The notes below the pieces were generated by a model that saw only the letters and a program-made list of their open reading frames with translations, had not been told where the DNA came from and ran no database searches. The translations under genes were made by a program, and so were the position numbers. Of a stretch of 64,000 bases of DNA, positions 25,009 to 33,212 are shown piece after piece; within the stretch, counting starts at the first letter, position 1; every line of letters begins with the position of its first letter. Source of the stretch: Paractinoplanes tereljensis (GTDB lineage Bacteria; Actinomycetota; Actinomycetes; Mycobacteriales; Micromonosporaceae); NCBI RefSeq assembly GCF_016862435.1, contig NZ_BOMY01000008.1, forward strand, positions 168,933 to 232,932, in the 5' to 3' direction.

Positions 25009-27185
25009 GCCATCCTCCACGTGTTCGACGGCAGCTCGCTCAGCCACTTCGCCGCCGCGGCGCCACCGTTTCCGAAGCTCAGTTCCCGGCAGCGGTGGGC
25101 CAGCCCGGCTCGCACCTCCGGCCGTACCGCCTGGTCCAGCACCTGTTCCAACTCCCCCGAGGCCGGGTCCTCGACCACGAGCGCGACCCCGGTGGCGGCC
25201 GCGAAGCGGGCCCGCCCGACCTGGTCGTCGAGCCGGGTCGAGGTGTTCGGCAGGAACACCGTGGGGATCGCGAAGGCGATCTGCTCGTGGAACGAGTTGT
25301 AACCGGTCGCGCTGATCGCGAGATCGAAGGCCCGCAGGTAGCGGCTGACCGGGTAGAGCCGGACCACCTTGGCCCCCGGCACCTTGGGCATCGGCCGGGT
25401 CGCGATCGTCGACTCGGCCAGCACCAGCTGGAAGCCGTGGCCGGTCAGGTGCCGGCAGATCCGGGCGATCGGCGACGAGATGTCGTTGATGTTCCCGGCG
25501 CCGAGCTGCAGCAGCACGGCCGGCCGGTCGTCGAGGTCCAGCTCGCTCTTCGCGGCGTCCCGATCGAGCAGTTCGCTCTCGTCCAGGAAGCTGATCGGCT
25601 CGACCTGGAACGCGCGGGCCCGGTCGGCGACCGTCGGCCCCTCGTCGGCGATCGCCGCGAACTCGCCGGGCTCCAGCACGTGGTCGAAGACCTTGCCCTC
25701 GGTGATCCAGTCGGCGCCGACGCCGCGCTGCCACATCGCCCGGCGCACCCAGACCCAGGTCAGCTCCGGGTGTTCGCGGACCGTCTCGACGATGCCGGGG
25801 TGCGGCAGGCAGTCGACCGCCACCACGGACGGCTCGTGCAGCTCGATCAGGTGCTCGAGGCGGGCGCGCAGGATGGCGGTCCAGCGCGGCTTGGCCGCGT
25901 CCAGCACCTTCCGGGACGGGATGTACTCGGTGAGGAAGCCCTCCTGGTGGGCGACCGAGGCGGCGTACGACTGGGTGGCGATGACCGTGTCCACCTCGTC
26001 GGGCAGCCGGCGGGCGATCGCCATCAGCCGGGACAGATGTCCCATTCCGGCGCCATTGTCGCTGACCATCAGGACCCGCTTCGTCTCGGCTTTCTGTCCG
26101 GCCTTGACGGTTTTCGTCGGGGCGAGCCGGGAGCGGATGCCGAAGTCGGCCAGCCGGGCGAGGTGCGACTGATGGCCGTACCGGTGCTCGGCGAACTCAC
26201 GGGCCCGGCTGACCACCTCGCGGTAGCGCGCCGGGTTCCGGTAGAGCTCGGTGACCAGGCGCCGCACGTCGGCCGGGGTGCCGTAGAGCGCGGCGTCGTC
26301 GAACGTCGGCCGGAAGTGCTCACCGATGATCACCGGGACGCCGCTGGCCATCGCCTCGAGGATGGTCCGGCCGAACGCCTCGACCAGATCGGGGTCGTGG
26401 AAGTAGACAAAGACGTCGATAGTGCGCAGGAACTCCTCGGGTTCCTCGGCCCCGAACCGGATCACGTCCCAGTTCTCCGGCTTGGTCCCGAGCCGCTGCA
26501 CGGCGATCTCGCCGCCGCCGAGGATCCGCACCCGGGTGTCGTCGCCCTCCGGGTAGGCCTGCCGGATCTCCTCCGGGTCGAGCGGCCACTTCACCGGGTC
26601 GCCGCGGCCGTGCCGGCCGATCACCGGAACCTCTCCGACGAAACCGTCCCGGTCCCGCCACCAGTGCGCCACGTCGATGATCTCGTGCCAGTCGGCGGGC
26701 GCCAGCCGGGCGTCCGGGACCACCTGGCGCACCTGGTCGCGGACCTGGGAGCTGATCGGCGCCCACTCCACGTCGTCGCCGAAGTAGCGGTGCACCCGGT
26801 CGCGGACCGCGGCGAAGTCGTAGTACCGGAACGGGTTGCCGACGTCGCCGGGCGCCTGGTTGATCACCATGACCGTCCGCTCGGCGGTAATCCGGGGCAG
26901 CGTGGCCAGGTCCGCGGTGAAGATCCGTGGCTGGCGCACCAGCAGGAGCTTGCAGCGCACCGGCTCGTCGTCCCGGGCCAGGGTGGCCACGCCGTCGCGG
27001 AGCAGCTCACTGATCCGCGGGCTGAACGGCAGCGCGCGGGGCTGATGCGGTGACGGTACGTGCACGAGAACGGTGGAGAGCGCGGCCTCGGCCTGCGCCT
27101 GCACCTCGGCGGCGATGCTGGCCGAGGTGCCGCCGGGATACCGGAAGTCCGACAGGATCGCCACGTCGTAGACGGTCTCGGGCAC
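25005..27185 (-). CDS. two-domain GT-B glycosyltransferase G1
   Basis: 726 residues. The N-terminal part (about 1-355) begins YDVAILSDFRYPGGTSAS and ends in a GT4-like donor site, FHDPDLVEAFGRTILEAMAS followed by GVPVIIGEHF. The C-terminal part (about 365-715) begins VLMVSDNGAGMGHLSRLMAI with a MurG-like glycine-rich loop at about residues 377-382 and continues with LLQLGAGNIND and ATGYNSFHEQIAFAIPTVF. Two complete transferase folds in one chain could add two sugars in sequence. GTG 27185 follows AGGGAG. Coupled to C1. Confidence 0.85.
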   Translation of the reverse strand: MPETVYDVAILSDFRYPGGTSASIAAEVQAQAEAALSTVLVHVPSPHQPRALPFSPRISELLRDGVATLARDDEPVRCKLLLVRQPRIFTADLATLPRITAERTVMVINQAPGDVGNPFRYYDFAAVRDRVHRYFGDDVEWAPISSQVRDQVRQVVPDARLAPADWHEIIDVAHWWRDRDGFVGEVPVIGRHGRGDPVKWPLDPEEIRQAYPEGDDTRVRILGGGEIAVQRLGTKPENWDVIRFGAEEPEEFLRTIDVFVYFHDPDLVEAFGRTILEAMASGVPVIIGEHFRPTFDDAALYGTPADVRRLVTELYRNPARYREVVSRAREFAEHRYGHQSHLARLADFGIRSRLAPTKTVKAGQKAETKRVLMVSDNGAGMGHLSRLMAIARRLPDEVDTVIATQSYAASVAHQEGFLTEYIPSRKVLDAAKPRWTAILRARLEHLIELHEPSVVAVDCLPHPGIVETVREHPELTWVWVRRAMWQRGVGADWITEGKVFDHVLEPGEFAAIADEGPTVADRARAFQVEPISFLDESELLDRDAAKSELDLDDRPAVLLQLGAGNINDISSPIARICRHLTGHGFQLVLAESTIATRPMPKVPGAKVVRLYPVSRYLRAFDLAISATGYNSFHEQIAFAIPTVFLPNTSTRLDDQVGRARFAAATGVALVVEDPASGELEQVLDQAVRPEVRAGLAHRCRELSFGNGGAAAAKWLSELPSNTWRMA

Positions 27186-27252
27186 TTTCTGGTCTCCCTC
27201 AGGTCGGCGCAGTGTCCCTGAAACCCAACGAGAAACCGGTACGCACCGTGAC

Positions 27253-27304
27253 GGCAACCGTCAACCGGGCGGCAACTCAGGCGCCCCGGCAAGGCAACCG
27301 TCAA
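27253..27304. repeat. 12-bp direct repeat upstream of the CAP gene
   Basis: GGCAACCGTCAA occurs at 27253-27264 and 27293-27304, 40 bp apart, in the divergent intergenic space between G1 and the CAP protein gene. It could be an operator pair; no regulator is known. Confidence 0.45.
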
Positions 27305-27391
27305 GGCATCAGCGGCCCGGATGCCAGGCCGAACATCTCATTGAACCCGGCGGTGCAGCCGGGCCAACACGGCGAAAGGCAGTTCCACTCG

Positions 27392-27877
27392 ATGCGCTCC
27401 ATCACCAAGCGTCTGGCCCTGATCTCGATGATCCCCGCCACCCTGCTCGGCATGGTCCTGCTCGCTGCCGCACCGGCCCAGGCCGCGCCGACCAGCGTGG
27501 TCAACCTTCAGAACGGCATCAACACCCTGATCAACGCCGAGCGCGCGTCGCACGGCTGCAAGCCGCTCACGGTCGACGGTCACCTGCTCACCGCGGCCCG
27601 GGCGCACAGCGCGTACATGGCCCAGACCGGCAGCTTCAGCCACACCGGCCGGGGCAGCTCGACCTTCGACTACCGGATCAAGACCGCCGGTTACTCGAAG
27701 CCGTCGGCCGAGAACATCGCGTACGGCTACCGCAGCGCCGCCGAGGTCGTCAAGGGCTGGATGAACAGCCCGGGCCACCGCGCCAACATCCTCAACTGCA
27801 AGTCGGCCCGGGTCGGCGTCGGCGCGGTCTACGCCGCCAACGGCACCCCGTACTACACCCAGGACTTCGGTTACTGA
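27392..27877 (+). CDS. secreted CAP-domain (SCP/PR1, YkwD-like) protein
   Basis: 161 residues. A Sec signal peptide (ISMIPATLLGMVLLAAAPAQ) ends at AQA-AP. The mature part is a bacterial CAP domain: INTLINAERASHGCKPLTVD, the His in ARAHSAYMA, GSFSHTGR, SAENIAYGY and GWMNSPGHRANILN. Two cysteines (GCKPL and LNCKS) may form a disulphide. The function of bacterial CAP proteins is unclear. It is the only simple secreted protein in the island and is transcribed against its neighbours. Confidence 0.9.
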   Translation: MRSITKRLALISMIPATLLGMVLLAAAPAQAAPTSVVNLQNGINTLINAERASHGCKPLTVDGHLLTAARAHSAYMAQTGSFSHTGRGSSTFDYRIKTAGYSKPSAENIAYGYRSAAEVVKGWMNSPGHRANILNCKSARVGVGAVYAANGTPYYTQDFGY

Positions 27878-27882
27878 GCCTT

Positions 27883-28893
27883 TTATTCGGCCGGCGTCAG
27901 CTGGCGAACGATCCGGCGGTACGACAACACGGCGTGCCGCCCCCGGGCCTCACCTTCCTCGGTGAGGCCCTCGATCGTTTCCACCCACTTGCGCAACGCC
28001 TCGGCCTCGTCCTGCCGGTGGGCGTCGTCGAAGATCACCGTGGCCGTGTCGGCCAGCCGGTCCTCGAGCACCCGCATCGCCGGGTACCGGGCGTCCTTGC
28101 CGGTCTTCTCCGGCGGCCCGTCGATCAGCAGCAGGTCCACCTCGCGCAGGTCGGCCACCGACTCGACGTCGTACCAGGGGAAGGTGCGGCCGTCGACGAC
28201 GACCGGGCGCAGCGGGGCGTCGCGCACCTCGGCCACCTCGGCCAGGCCGTGCGCGGCCAGCGCGATCCGGGTCTTCTCGGCGTAACCCGGGTCGTGGTCG
28301 AGCGAGACGAGCCGGCCGCCGGCCCGCTCCAGGGCGTACGCGATCCATACCGTCGAGGTCCCGCTGCCCAGCTCCAGCACCAGGCGCGGCTGCCGGGTGT
28401 GAATCAGGTGCAACAGGTCCAGCAGGTCGGTGGGGTTGAGCGCGAACCCGCCCGAGGACGGCATCGGCGCCCGCGGCGAGAAGCCCTGGAACAGCTGCAC
28501 CAGCGCCTCCACCTCGCCGGTCTGCGCCCGCAGCAGCCGGTCGGTGCCGTTCGCCGCCGCCTTCTGCTGGGTGGCGAGCAGCTCGGTCAGTTCCCGGTGG
28601 CGATCGCCCGCGGTGAGCAGCATCTGCTCGACCGCACCGAGCACCCGGCGCTGCGTCTGGTCGAGCACCGCCCGCTGCTCACGCTGGGATTTGCGCTGCT
28701 CGCGGCCGAGCGTGCCCAGCCGGTGCAGCACCAGCACCAGCCCGGCGGCGAGCGCGGCCAGCACCGCCCCGAGCACGGCCAGCGCCAGCCCGAGGTGACC
28801 GGTGAGCGCGCTGCCGCCGATGGCCGCGCCGAGGATGGACGCGCCGGCCAGCAGAATGGCCTGGCGAGGGGTGATGTTCCGGAGCCGCCTCAT
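27883..28893 (-). CDS. membrane-anchored coiled-coil methyltransferase-like protein T1
   Basis: 336 residues. Two adjacent membrane helices at about residues 12-57, a coiled-coil linker (about 60-115) and a class I SAM methyltransferase domain with motif I LVLELGSGTST at about 169-179, LVSLDHDPGY and VDLLLIDGPPEK. PRAPMPSSGGFALNPTDLL before the domain is shared with T2 (35682-36674). The ATG shares one base with the M2 stop (TAATG). It probably methylates a membrane-linked glycan or lipid; the acceptor is unknown. Confidence 0.82.
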   Translation of the reverse strand: MRRLRNITPRQAILLAGASILGAAIGGSALTGHLGLALAVLGAVLAALAAGLVLVLHRLGTLGREQRKSQREQRAVLDQTQRRVLGAVEQMLLTAGDRHRELTELLATQQKAAANGTDRLLRAQTGEVEALVQLFQGFSPRAPMPSSGGFALNPTDLLDLLHLIHTRQPRLVLELGSGTSTVWIAYALERAGGRLVSLDHDPGYAEKTRIALAAHGLAEVAEVRDAPLRPVVVDGRTFPWYDVESVADLREVDLLLIDGPPEKTGKDARYPAMRVLEDRLADTATVIFDDAHRQDEAEALRKWVETIEGLTEEGEARGRHAVLSYRRIVRQLTPAE

Positions 28894-30497
28894 TATTTTC
28901 CTCTCGGTGCGGTCGGTGGGTGCGGGCAGAACTGAACCCCGGCCCGCTGCTCGGCGGCGACGTCGAACGACTGGTCGAACCGGTACCGGGAGAACGGCGC
29001 GTCGGCGAACATCGCGAAGAACTCGGCGCGCAGCGCGCAGCGCCGGGCCTGCCCCGCGGGCGTCGGGTCGAAGTCGGCCATCGACTGGGCGATCCGGTCG
29101 TCGAGCCGGGCGGCCGGGCTGGCCATCACGGCGTCCCGGAACCGCTTGTTGGCGGTGGCCGAGACGGTGGCGCTCGCCGCGAACAGCAGGATCAGCGTCG
29201 CGATCAGCACCCGGCGGCCGGGCCGGATCAGGTGCCCGAGCGCCGCGAGCAGCAGCGCGCCGGCCGGCATGGTGACGGCCGAGTCCCGCCAGCCCATCCC
29301 CCAGTCGCCCTTCGTGGCCACCCGCTGGATCTCCCCGTTCAGCGCGCCCATGGTGGCGCCGAGCAGCACCGCGGTCGCCGCGACCAGCAGCAGCACCGCG
29401 CCGGCCGGCCGGTCCACGACGGACAGCCGGCGCAGGTCGCGGATCGCCGAGAACGCCAGGGCGCCGAGCGCGAGCGCGGCGGCGACAAGCACCACGCCGG
29501 CCAGCCACGGCCGATGACCGCCCCCGACGGTGGCGTCCGGCCACATCAGCGGCGGGAACCAGCCCAGCGCCCGGCTCGGCAGGGCCGCGAACACCTCGGG
29601 CCCGGCCGCGACGTCCGAGCCGGTGTAGCAGTCCCGGATCGAGCAGTAGTGGTTGATGATCGCCCGGACGGTCAGGAAGACCGGCAGAAAACCGAGCCAG
29701 AGCAGCCCGAGCACCCGCATCGGGGCGGCGAGCCAGAGCTTGTGGCCGGTCAGCTCGAGCACCCACCGGCCGCGCGCCGGCACCGCGACGGTGGCCAGCG
29801 GCAACGACAGGTAGGCGACCTCGTTGAAGGAGGCCAGCGCGGCGCCCGCGACGATCAGCGGGAGGATCCACCAGAGCCGGATCGGCCGCTGCGGGTGGAT
29901 CCGGCACAGCATCGCCGGGACGGCCAGCACCAGGGCGGCCGAGGTGAGGTACAGCCCGGCGAACAACACCACCGGGCTGGCCCGGCCGGCCGCGACCAGG
30001 CCGCCGGCCACCGCGAACGGCACCACCGCGGCCAGCGTGGACGGTGGCCGCCGGAACATCCGGCCCCGGGCCACGATGCTCTCCGCGAGCAGCATCGCGA
30101 CCACCCCGAGCAGCGCCGCGGCCACGAACGAGACCAGCCGGAACGCGATGTTGCCGGGAATCCCCAGGACGTCGCCGAGGACGTACGCGATCAGGTCGAG
30201 GGTTTTCTCCACCATCCGCCCGAGCGGCCGGAAGTTACCCATCCGCAGATAGCTCGGCATCGAGTCGAGCGTGTGCGGCACGATCCGCAGCGGGTTGTCC
30301 CGGAACAGGCCACCGTGCCAGTAGATGTTGAACCGGTGGTCGGCGGTCGGCGCCATCGCCACCAGCGGCCCGAGCACCACGAGCGGGGCGAGGGCCGCTC
30401 GCAGCATCGCCCGCCGCCAGAGCGCACCGACCGGCGGCCCCTCGACGACAAAACGCATCGCGACCCGGGGGGCCTCGGCTTCCAGCACGGACGTCAC
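28893..30497 (-). CDS. polytopic membrane protein M2, paralogue of M1
   Basis: 534 residues with roughly ten membrane helices, colinear with M1 along its length. Shared marks are TADHRFNIY, GNFRPLGRMVE, SFNEVAYLSLPLATVAV, CYTGSD, GWRDSAVTM and DFDPTPAG..RRCALR. Followed without a gap by T1, whereas M1 is followed by a DPM-type transferase. Start GTG 30497, without a strong ribosome site. Function unknown; a role in glycan export or lipid-linked transfer is inferred from context. Confidence 0.8.
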   Translation of the reverse strand: MTSVLEAEAPRVAMRFVVEGPPVGALWRRAMLRAALAPLVVLGPLVAMAPTADHRFNIYWHGGLFRDNPLRIVPHTLDSMPSYLRMGNFRPLGRMVEKTLDLIAYVLGDVLGIPGNIAFRLVSFVAAALLGVVAMLLAESIVARGRMFRRPPSTLAAVVPFAVAGGLVAAGRASPVVLFAGLYLTSAALVLAVPAMLCRIHPQRPIRLWWILPLIVAGAALASFNEVAYLSLPLATVAVPARGRWVLELTGHKLWLAAPMRVLGLLWLGFLPVFLTVRAIINHYCSIRDCYTGSDVAAGPEVFAALPSRALGWFPPLMWPDATVGGGHRPWLAGVVLVAAALALGALAFSAIRDLRRLSVVDRPAGAVLLLVAATAVLLGATMGALNGEIQRVATKGDWGMGWRDSAVTMPAGALLLAALGHLIRPGRRVLIATLILLFAASATVSATANKRFRDAVMASPAARLDDRIAQSMADFDPTPAGQARRCALRAEFFAMFADAPFSRYRFDQSFDVAAEQRAGVQFCPHPPTAPRGK

Positions 30498-30524
30498 GAA
30501 GAGGGCAACGAGCCCACGATCGGC

Positions 30525-31124
30525 TCAGTAACGCGACGGCTCGAGGAGCGTGGCCAGGGTGGGCGGATCACGCGGGTCGACGACGACGGTGCGGGCCGCT
30601 TGGTGGTCCTGGCAGAGCTGGGCCACCCGGCCGGCCAGCAGCGCCTCCCAGTCGCCGGGTTCGTGCCGGGACCAGGTGATCGGGTCGGGCAGGTACTCCA
30701 GGACCACGCCGGGCACCTGCAGGCCGCGCAGCGCCGGCTGGTCGGTGACCACCACCGGACGGTGGTCGCCGTCCACCACGATCCGCTGCCGCAGCGCCCG
30801 GACCAGGGCGTGCGAGGCCTCCCGGTCGAGCCCGACGGCCACGTAGACCCGGGCCGGCACCGGTCCGGTGACGACCTTACGGCGGGCCGGATGGCCGGGC
30901 CGGCGTCGCAGGAGGCGCCGGGCCGTACCGATCGGGTCGTCGGTCAGGTCGACCAGCGCCCGGCCGATCCGATAGGCGCGGCTGAGTCGTAGCTCGGCCA
31001 GCAGGTCCTGGGTGCGGTCCCGGTCGTGGACGGCCGCGTCCCGTTCCGCCTCGACCGAGCGCAGCCGCCCGGTCAGGGTGGCCACCTCCCAGCGGGCCAG
31101 GGCCAGATCATCGGTGTCCCGCAC
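30525..31124 (-). CDS. coiled-coil protein C2, paralogue of C1
   Basis: 199 residues with the C1 plan: coiled coil at about 8-48 (ARWEVATLTGRLRSVEAERD), AYRIGRALVDLTDDP, a basic linker, then RVYVAVGLD, DHRPVVVTD, VVLEYLPD and TVVVDPRDPPTLATLL. GTG 31124 follows GGAGG at 6 nt and lies 17 bp inside the end of G2, so it too is co-translated with a two-domain glycosyltransferase. No known family recognised. Confidence 0.78.
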   Translation of the reverse strand: MRDTDDLALARWEVATLTGRLRSVEAERDAAVHDRDRTQDLLAELRLSRAYRIGRALVDLTDDPIGTARRLLRRRPGHPARRKVVTGPVPARVYVAVGLDREASHALVRALRQRIVVDGDHRPVVVTDQPALRGLQVPGVVLEYLPDPITWSRHEPGDWEALLAGRVAQLCQDHQAARTVVVDPRDPPTLATLLEPSRY

Positions 31125-33120
31125 GATTCACCTCCCGGCAGTGCGCCGCGAGCCAGTTCGCGGCGTCCTCAGCTCCATTGCCGAAGGCCAGTTCGGCGCA
31201 GCGGCGGGTCAGCGCGGTCCGCACCGCCGGGTCGGCGAGCTCCTCCAGCGCGGTCGCGGCCGTCTCGTCGTCGGTGGCGTAGAGCGCGACCCCGGCCGCC
31301 GCCGCGAACCGGGCCCGGGCCAGCTCGTCGTCGCAGGCGTCCGGGTCGGGCACGAAGACGGTCGGCACCCGGGCACCGATCAGCTCGTGGAAGTTCATGT
31401 AGTCGGCCCGGGACACCGCCACCGTGACCTCGCCCAGCTCGGCCGGCCCGGCCTCGATCGCCCGGAAGCCGGGCAGTGCGGCGTCCACGCCCCGGCAGAG
31501 CAGGGTGTCGTCGCCGTCCCGGCGAACCAGCCGGTCGGGCAGGCCGGTGATCGGGTCCACGGTGGAGACCCCGGACCGGGCGGTGGTGGTCCAGCCCTCG
31601 TCGCCGCCCGCGGCGAACTCGCCCGGCTCGAGGATGCCGCCGAAGACCGCGCCCCGGGCCGCCCACTCGCCGCCGGTGCCGCGCCGCCACATCGCCGGGC
31701 GCAGCCACAGCCAGCGCGGCAGCGGATGCTCCTCGACGGCGGCCACGATCCCGTCCTGCGGCAGGCCGCCGACCAGCACGGCCCGCGGCCGGTACAGCTC
31801 GACCAGGTGGCCGAGGCGGTCGCGGGCGAAGTCGTTCCAGCGGGCCGGCGGGGCACCCAGCTCGGTCGCGCCGGGAAGGTATTCGGTGAGCAGGCCGGCC
31901 GCGTGCGCGCCGGCCAGGCCGGCCGATCCGGCCACCACGACCGCCTCGAGGCCGGCCGGCAGCCGCCGGGCGATGGCCCGGAACCGGGCCACGTCGTCGC
32001 CGACCAGCAGCACCCGGCGGTTCGGCCGGGACGGGCGCACGGGTGGGCGGGTGCGGCGGCGACCTGGTCGGGGCATCACGCCGAGCGAGGCGAGCCGGGC
32101 GATGTGCGAGGCGCTGCCGAACTGCTCGGTGACGTAGCGCCGGGCTCGTTCGACCTGGGCCTGGTAGGCGGCCCGGTCGGCGTGCAGCCGGCGCACCAGG
32201 TCACGCACCCCGGCCGGGTCGGTGTAGAGGGCGGCGTCGCCGAAGATGGACCGGAAGTGCGGGCCGACGATGACCGGTACCCCACTGGCCATCGCCTCGA
32301 GGATGGTGCGGCCGAACGCCTCGGTCCAGTCCGGATCGTGGAAGTAGACGAAGAAGTCCAGCCCGGCCAGGAAGTCCTGCGGTGACTCGGCGCCGAACTC
32401 CACGACGTCCCAGTTCTGCGGTTGGTGGCCGAGACGGCGTACCCCGATCTCGCCGCCGCCCAGGATCCGGACCTTGACCTCGGCCGAGTCCGGGTAGGCC
32501 TGCAGCAGCTCACCCGCCTCGCGCGGCCATTTCACCTCGTCCGGCCGGCCGTGCCGGCCGATGACCGGGACGTCGCCGGGCGTCCGGACCGCGGCGGCCC
32601 AGTCGTCGATGTCGATGATCTCGTGCCAGTCGGTGTCCGGGAGCGGCGCGCGGGGCGCCACCCGCTGCACGTTGTCGCGCACCTGTGGACTGATCGGGGC
32701 CCAGACGATGCCGTCGCCGAACAGCCGGGTGACCCGCGCCCGCACCTCGTCGAAGACGTAGTAGCGCTGGTCGTGCGACTCGTCGCCGGGTGGCTGGTTG
32801 AGCACCACGATGGTGTGCCCGGCCTTGACCTTCGGCACCACCGCCGGCTCGTCGGTGAAGATCCGGGGCTGACGGATCAGCAGCACCCGGGCGGCCACCT
32901 CGGTGCCGTCGTCGTGGGCCAGGTCGGCGAGGCCGTCCCGCAGGCACTCGACGATCCGGGACTGGAACGGGCGGGCGTGCCGCAGGTGCGGCGACGGCAC
33001 GTGGATGAGCACCGTGGACAGTCCGGCGGCGGCCTGGGCGCGTACCTCGGCGACGATGCTCGCCGAATTGCCCCCTGGATACCGCAAATCGGACAAGATG
33101 GCGACGTCGTACAAGGTCAC
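31108..33120 (-). CDS. two-domain GT-B glycosyltransferase G2 with degenerate C-terminal domain
   Basis: 670 residues, colinear with G1. The N-terminal half keeps LYDVAILSDLRYPGGNSAS, PVIGRHGRPDEVKWP and FHDPDWTEAFGRTILEAMAS. In the C-terminal half the segment equivalent to the GAGMGH loop of G1 is gone: it reads RVLLVGDDVARFRAIARRLP, about nine residues shorter. The second domain may therefore be catalytically dead or structural. GTG 33120; divergent from D1 across a 92-bp gap. Confidence 0.83.
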   Translation of the reverse strand: MTLYDVAILSDLRYPGGNSASIVAEVRAQAAAGLSTVLIHVPSPHLRHARPFQSRIVECLRDGLADLAHDDGTEVAARVLLIRQPRIFTDEPAVVPKVKAGHTIVVLNQPPGDESHDQRYYVFDEVRARVTRLFGDGIVWAPISPQVRDNVQRVAPRAPLPDTDWHEIIDIDDWAAAVRTPGDVPVIGRHGRPDEVKWPREAGELLQAYPDSAEVKVRILGGGEIGVRRLGHQPQNWDVVEFGAESPQDFLAGLDFFVYFHDPDWTEAFGRTILEAMASGVPVIVGPHFRSIFGDAALYTDPAGVRDLVRRLHADRAAYQAQVERARRYVTEQFGSASHIARLASLGVMPRPGRRRTRPPVRPSRPNRRVLLVGDDVARFRAIARRLPAGLEAVVVAGSAGLAGAHAAGLLTEYLPGATELGAPPARWNDFARDRLGHLVELYRPRAVLVGGLPQDGIVAAVEEHPLPRWLWLRPAMWRRGTGGEWAARGAVFGGILEPGEFAAGGDEGWTTTARSGVSTVDPITGLPDRLVRRDGDDTLLCRGVDAALPGFRAIEAGPAELGEVTVAVSRADYMNFHELIGARVPTVFVPDPDACDDELARARFAAAAGVALYATDDETAATALEELADPAVRTALTRRCAELAFGNGAEDAANWLAAHCREVNRAGHR

Positions 33121-33212
33121 GGTGGTTCAAACGACCGGAACTAAGCGGGCGATACGGACAATTCACCTGACGCGTTGGCTCGTTAAGAACTGCGGATGGA
33201 AGGAGAACGCCG

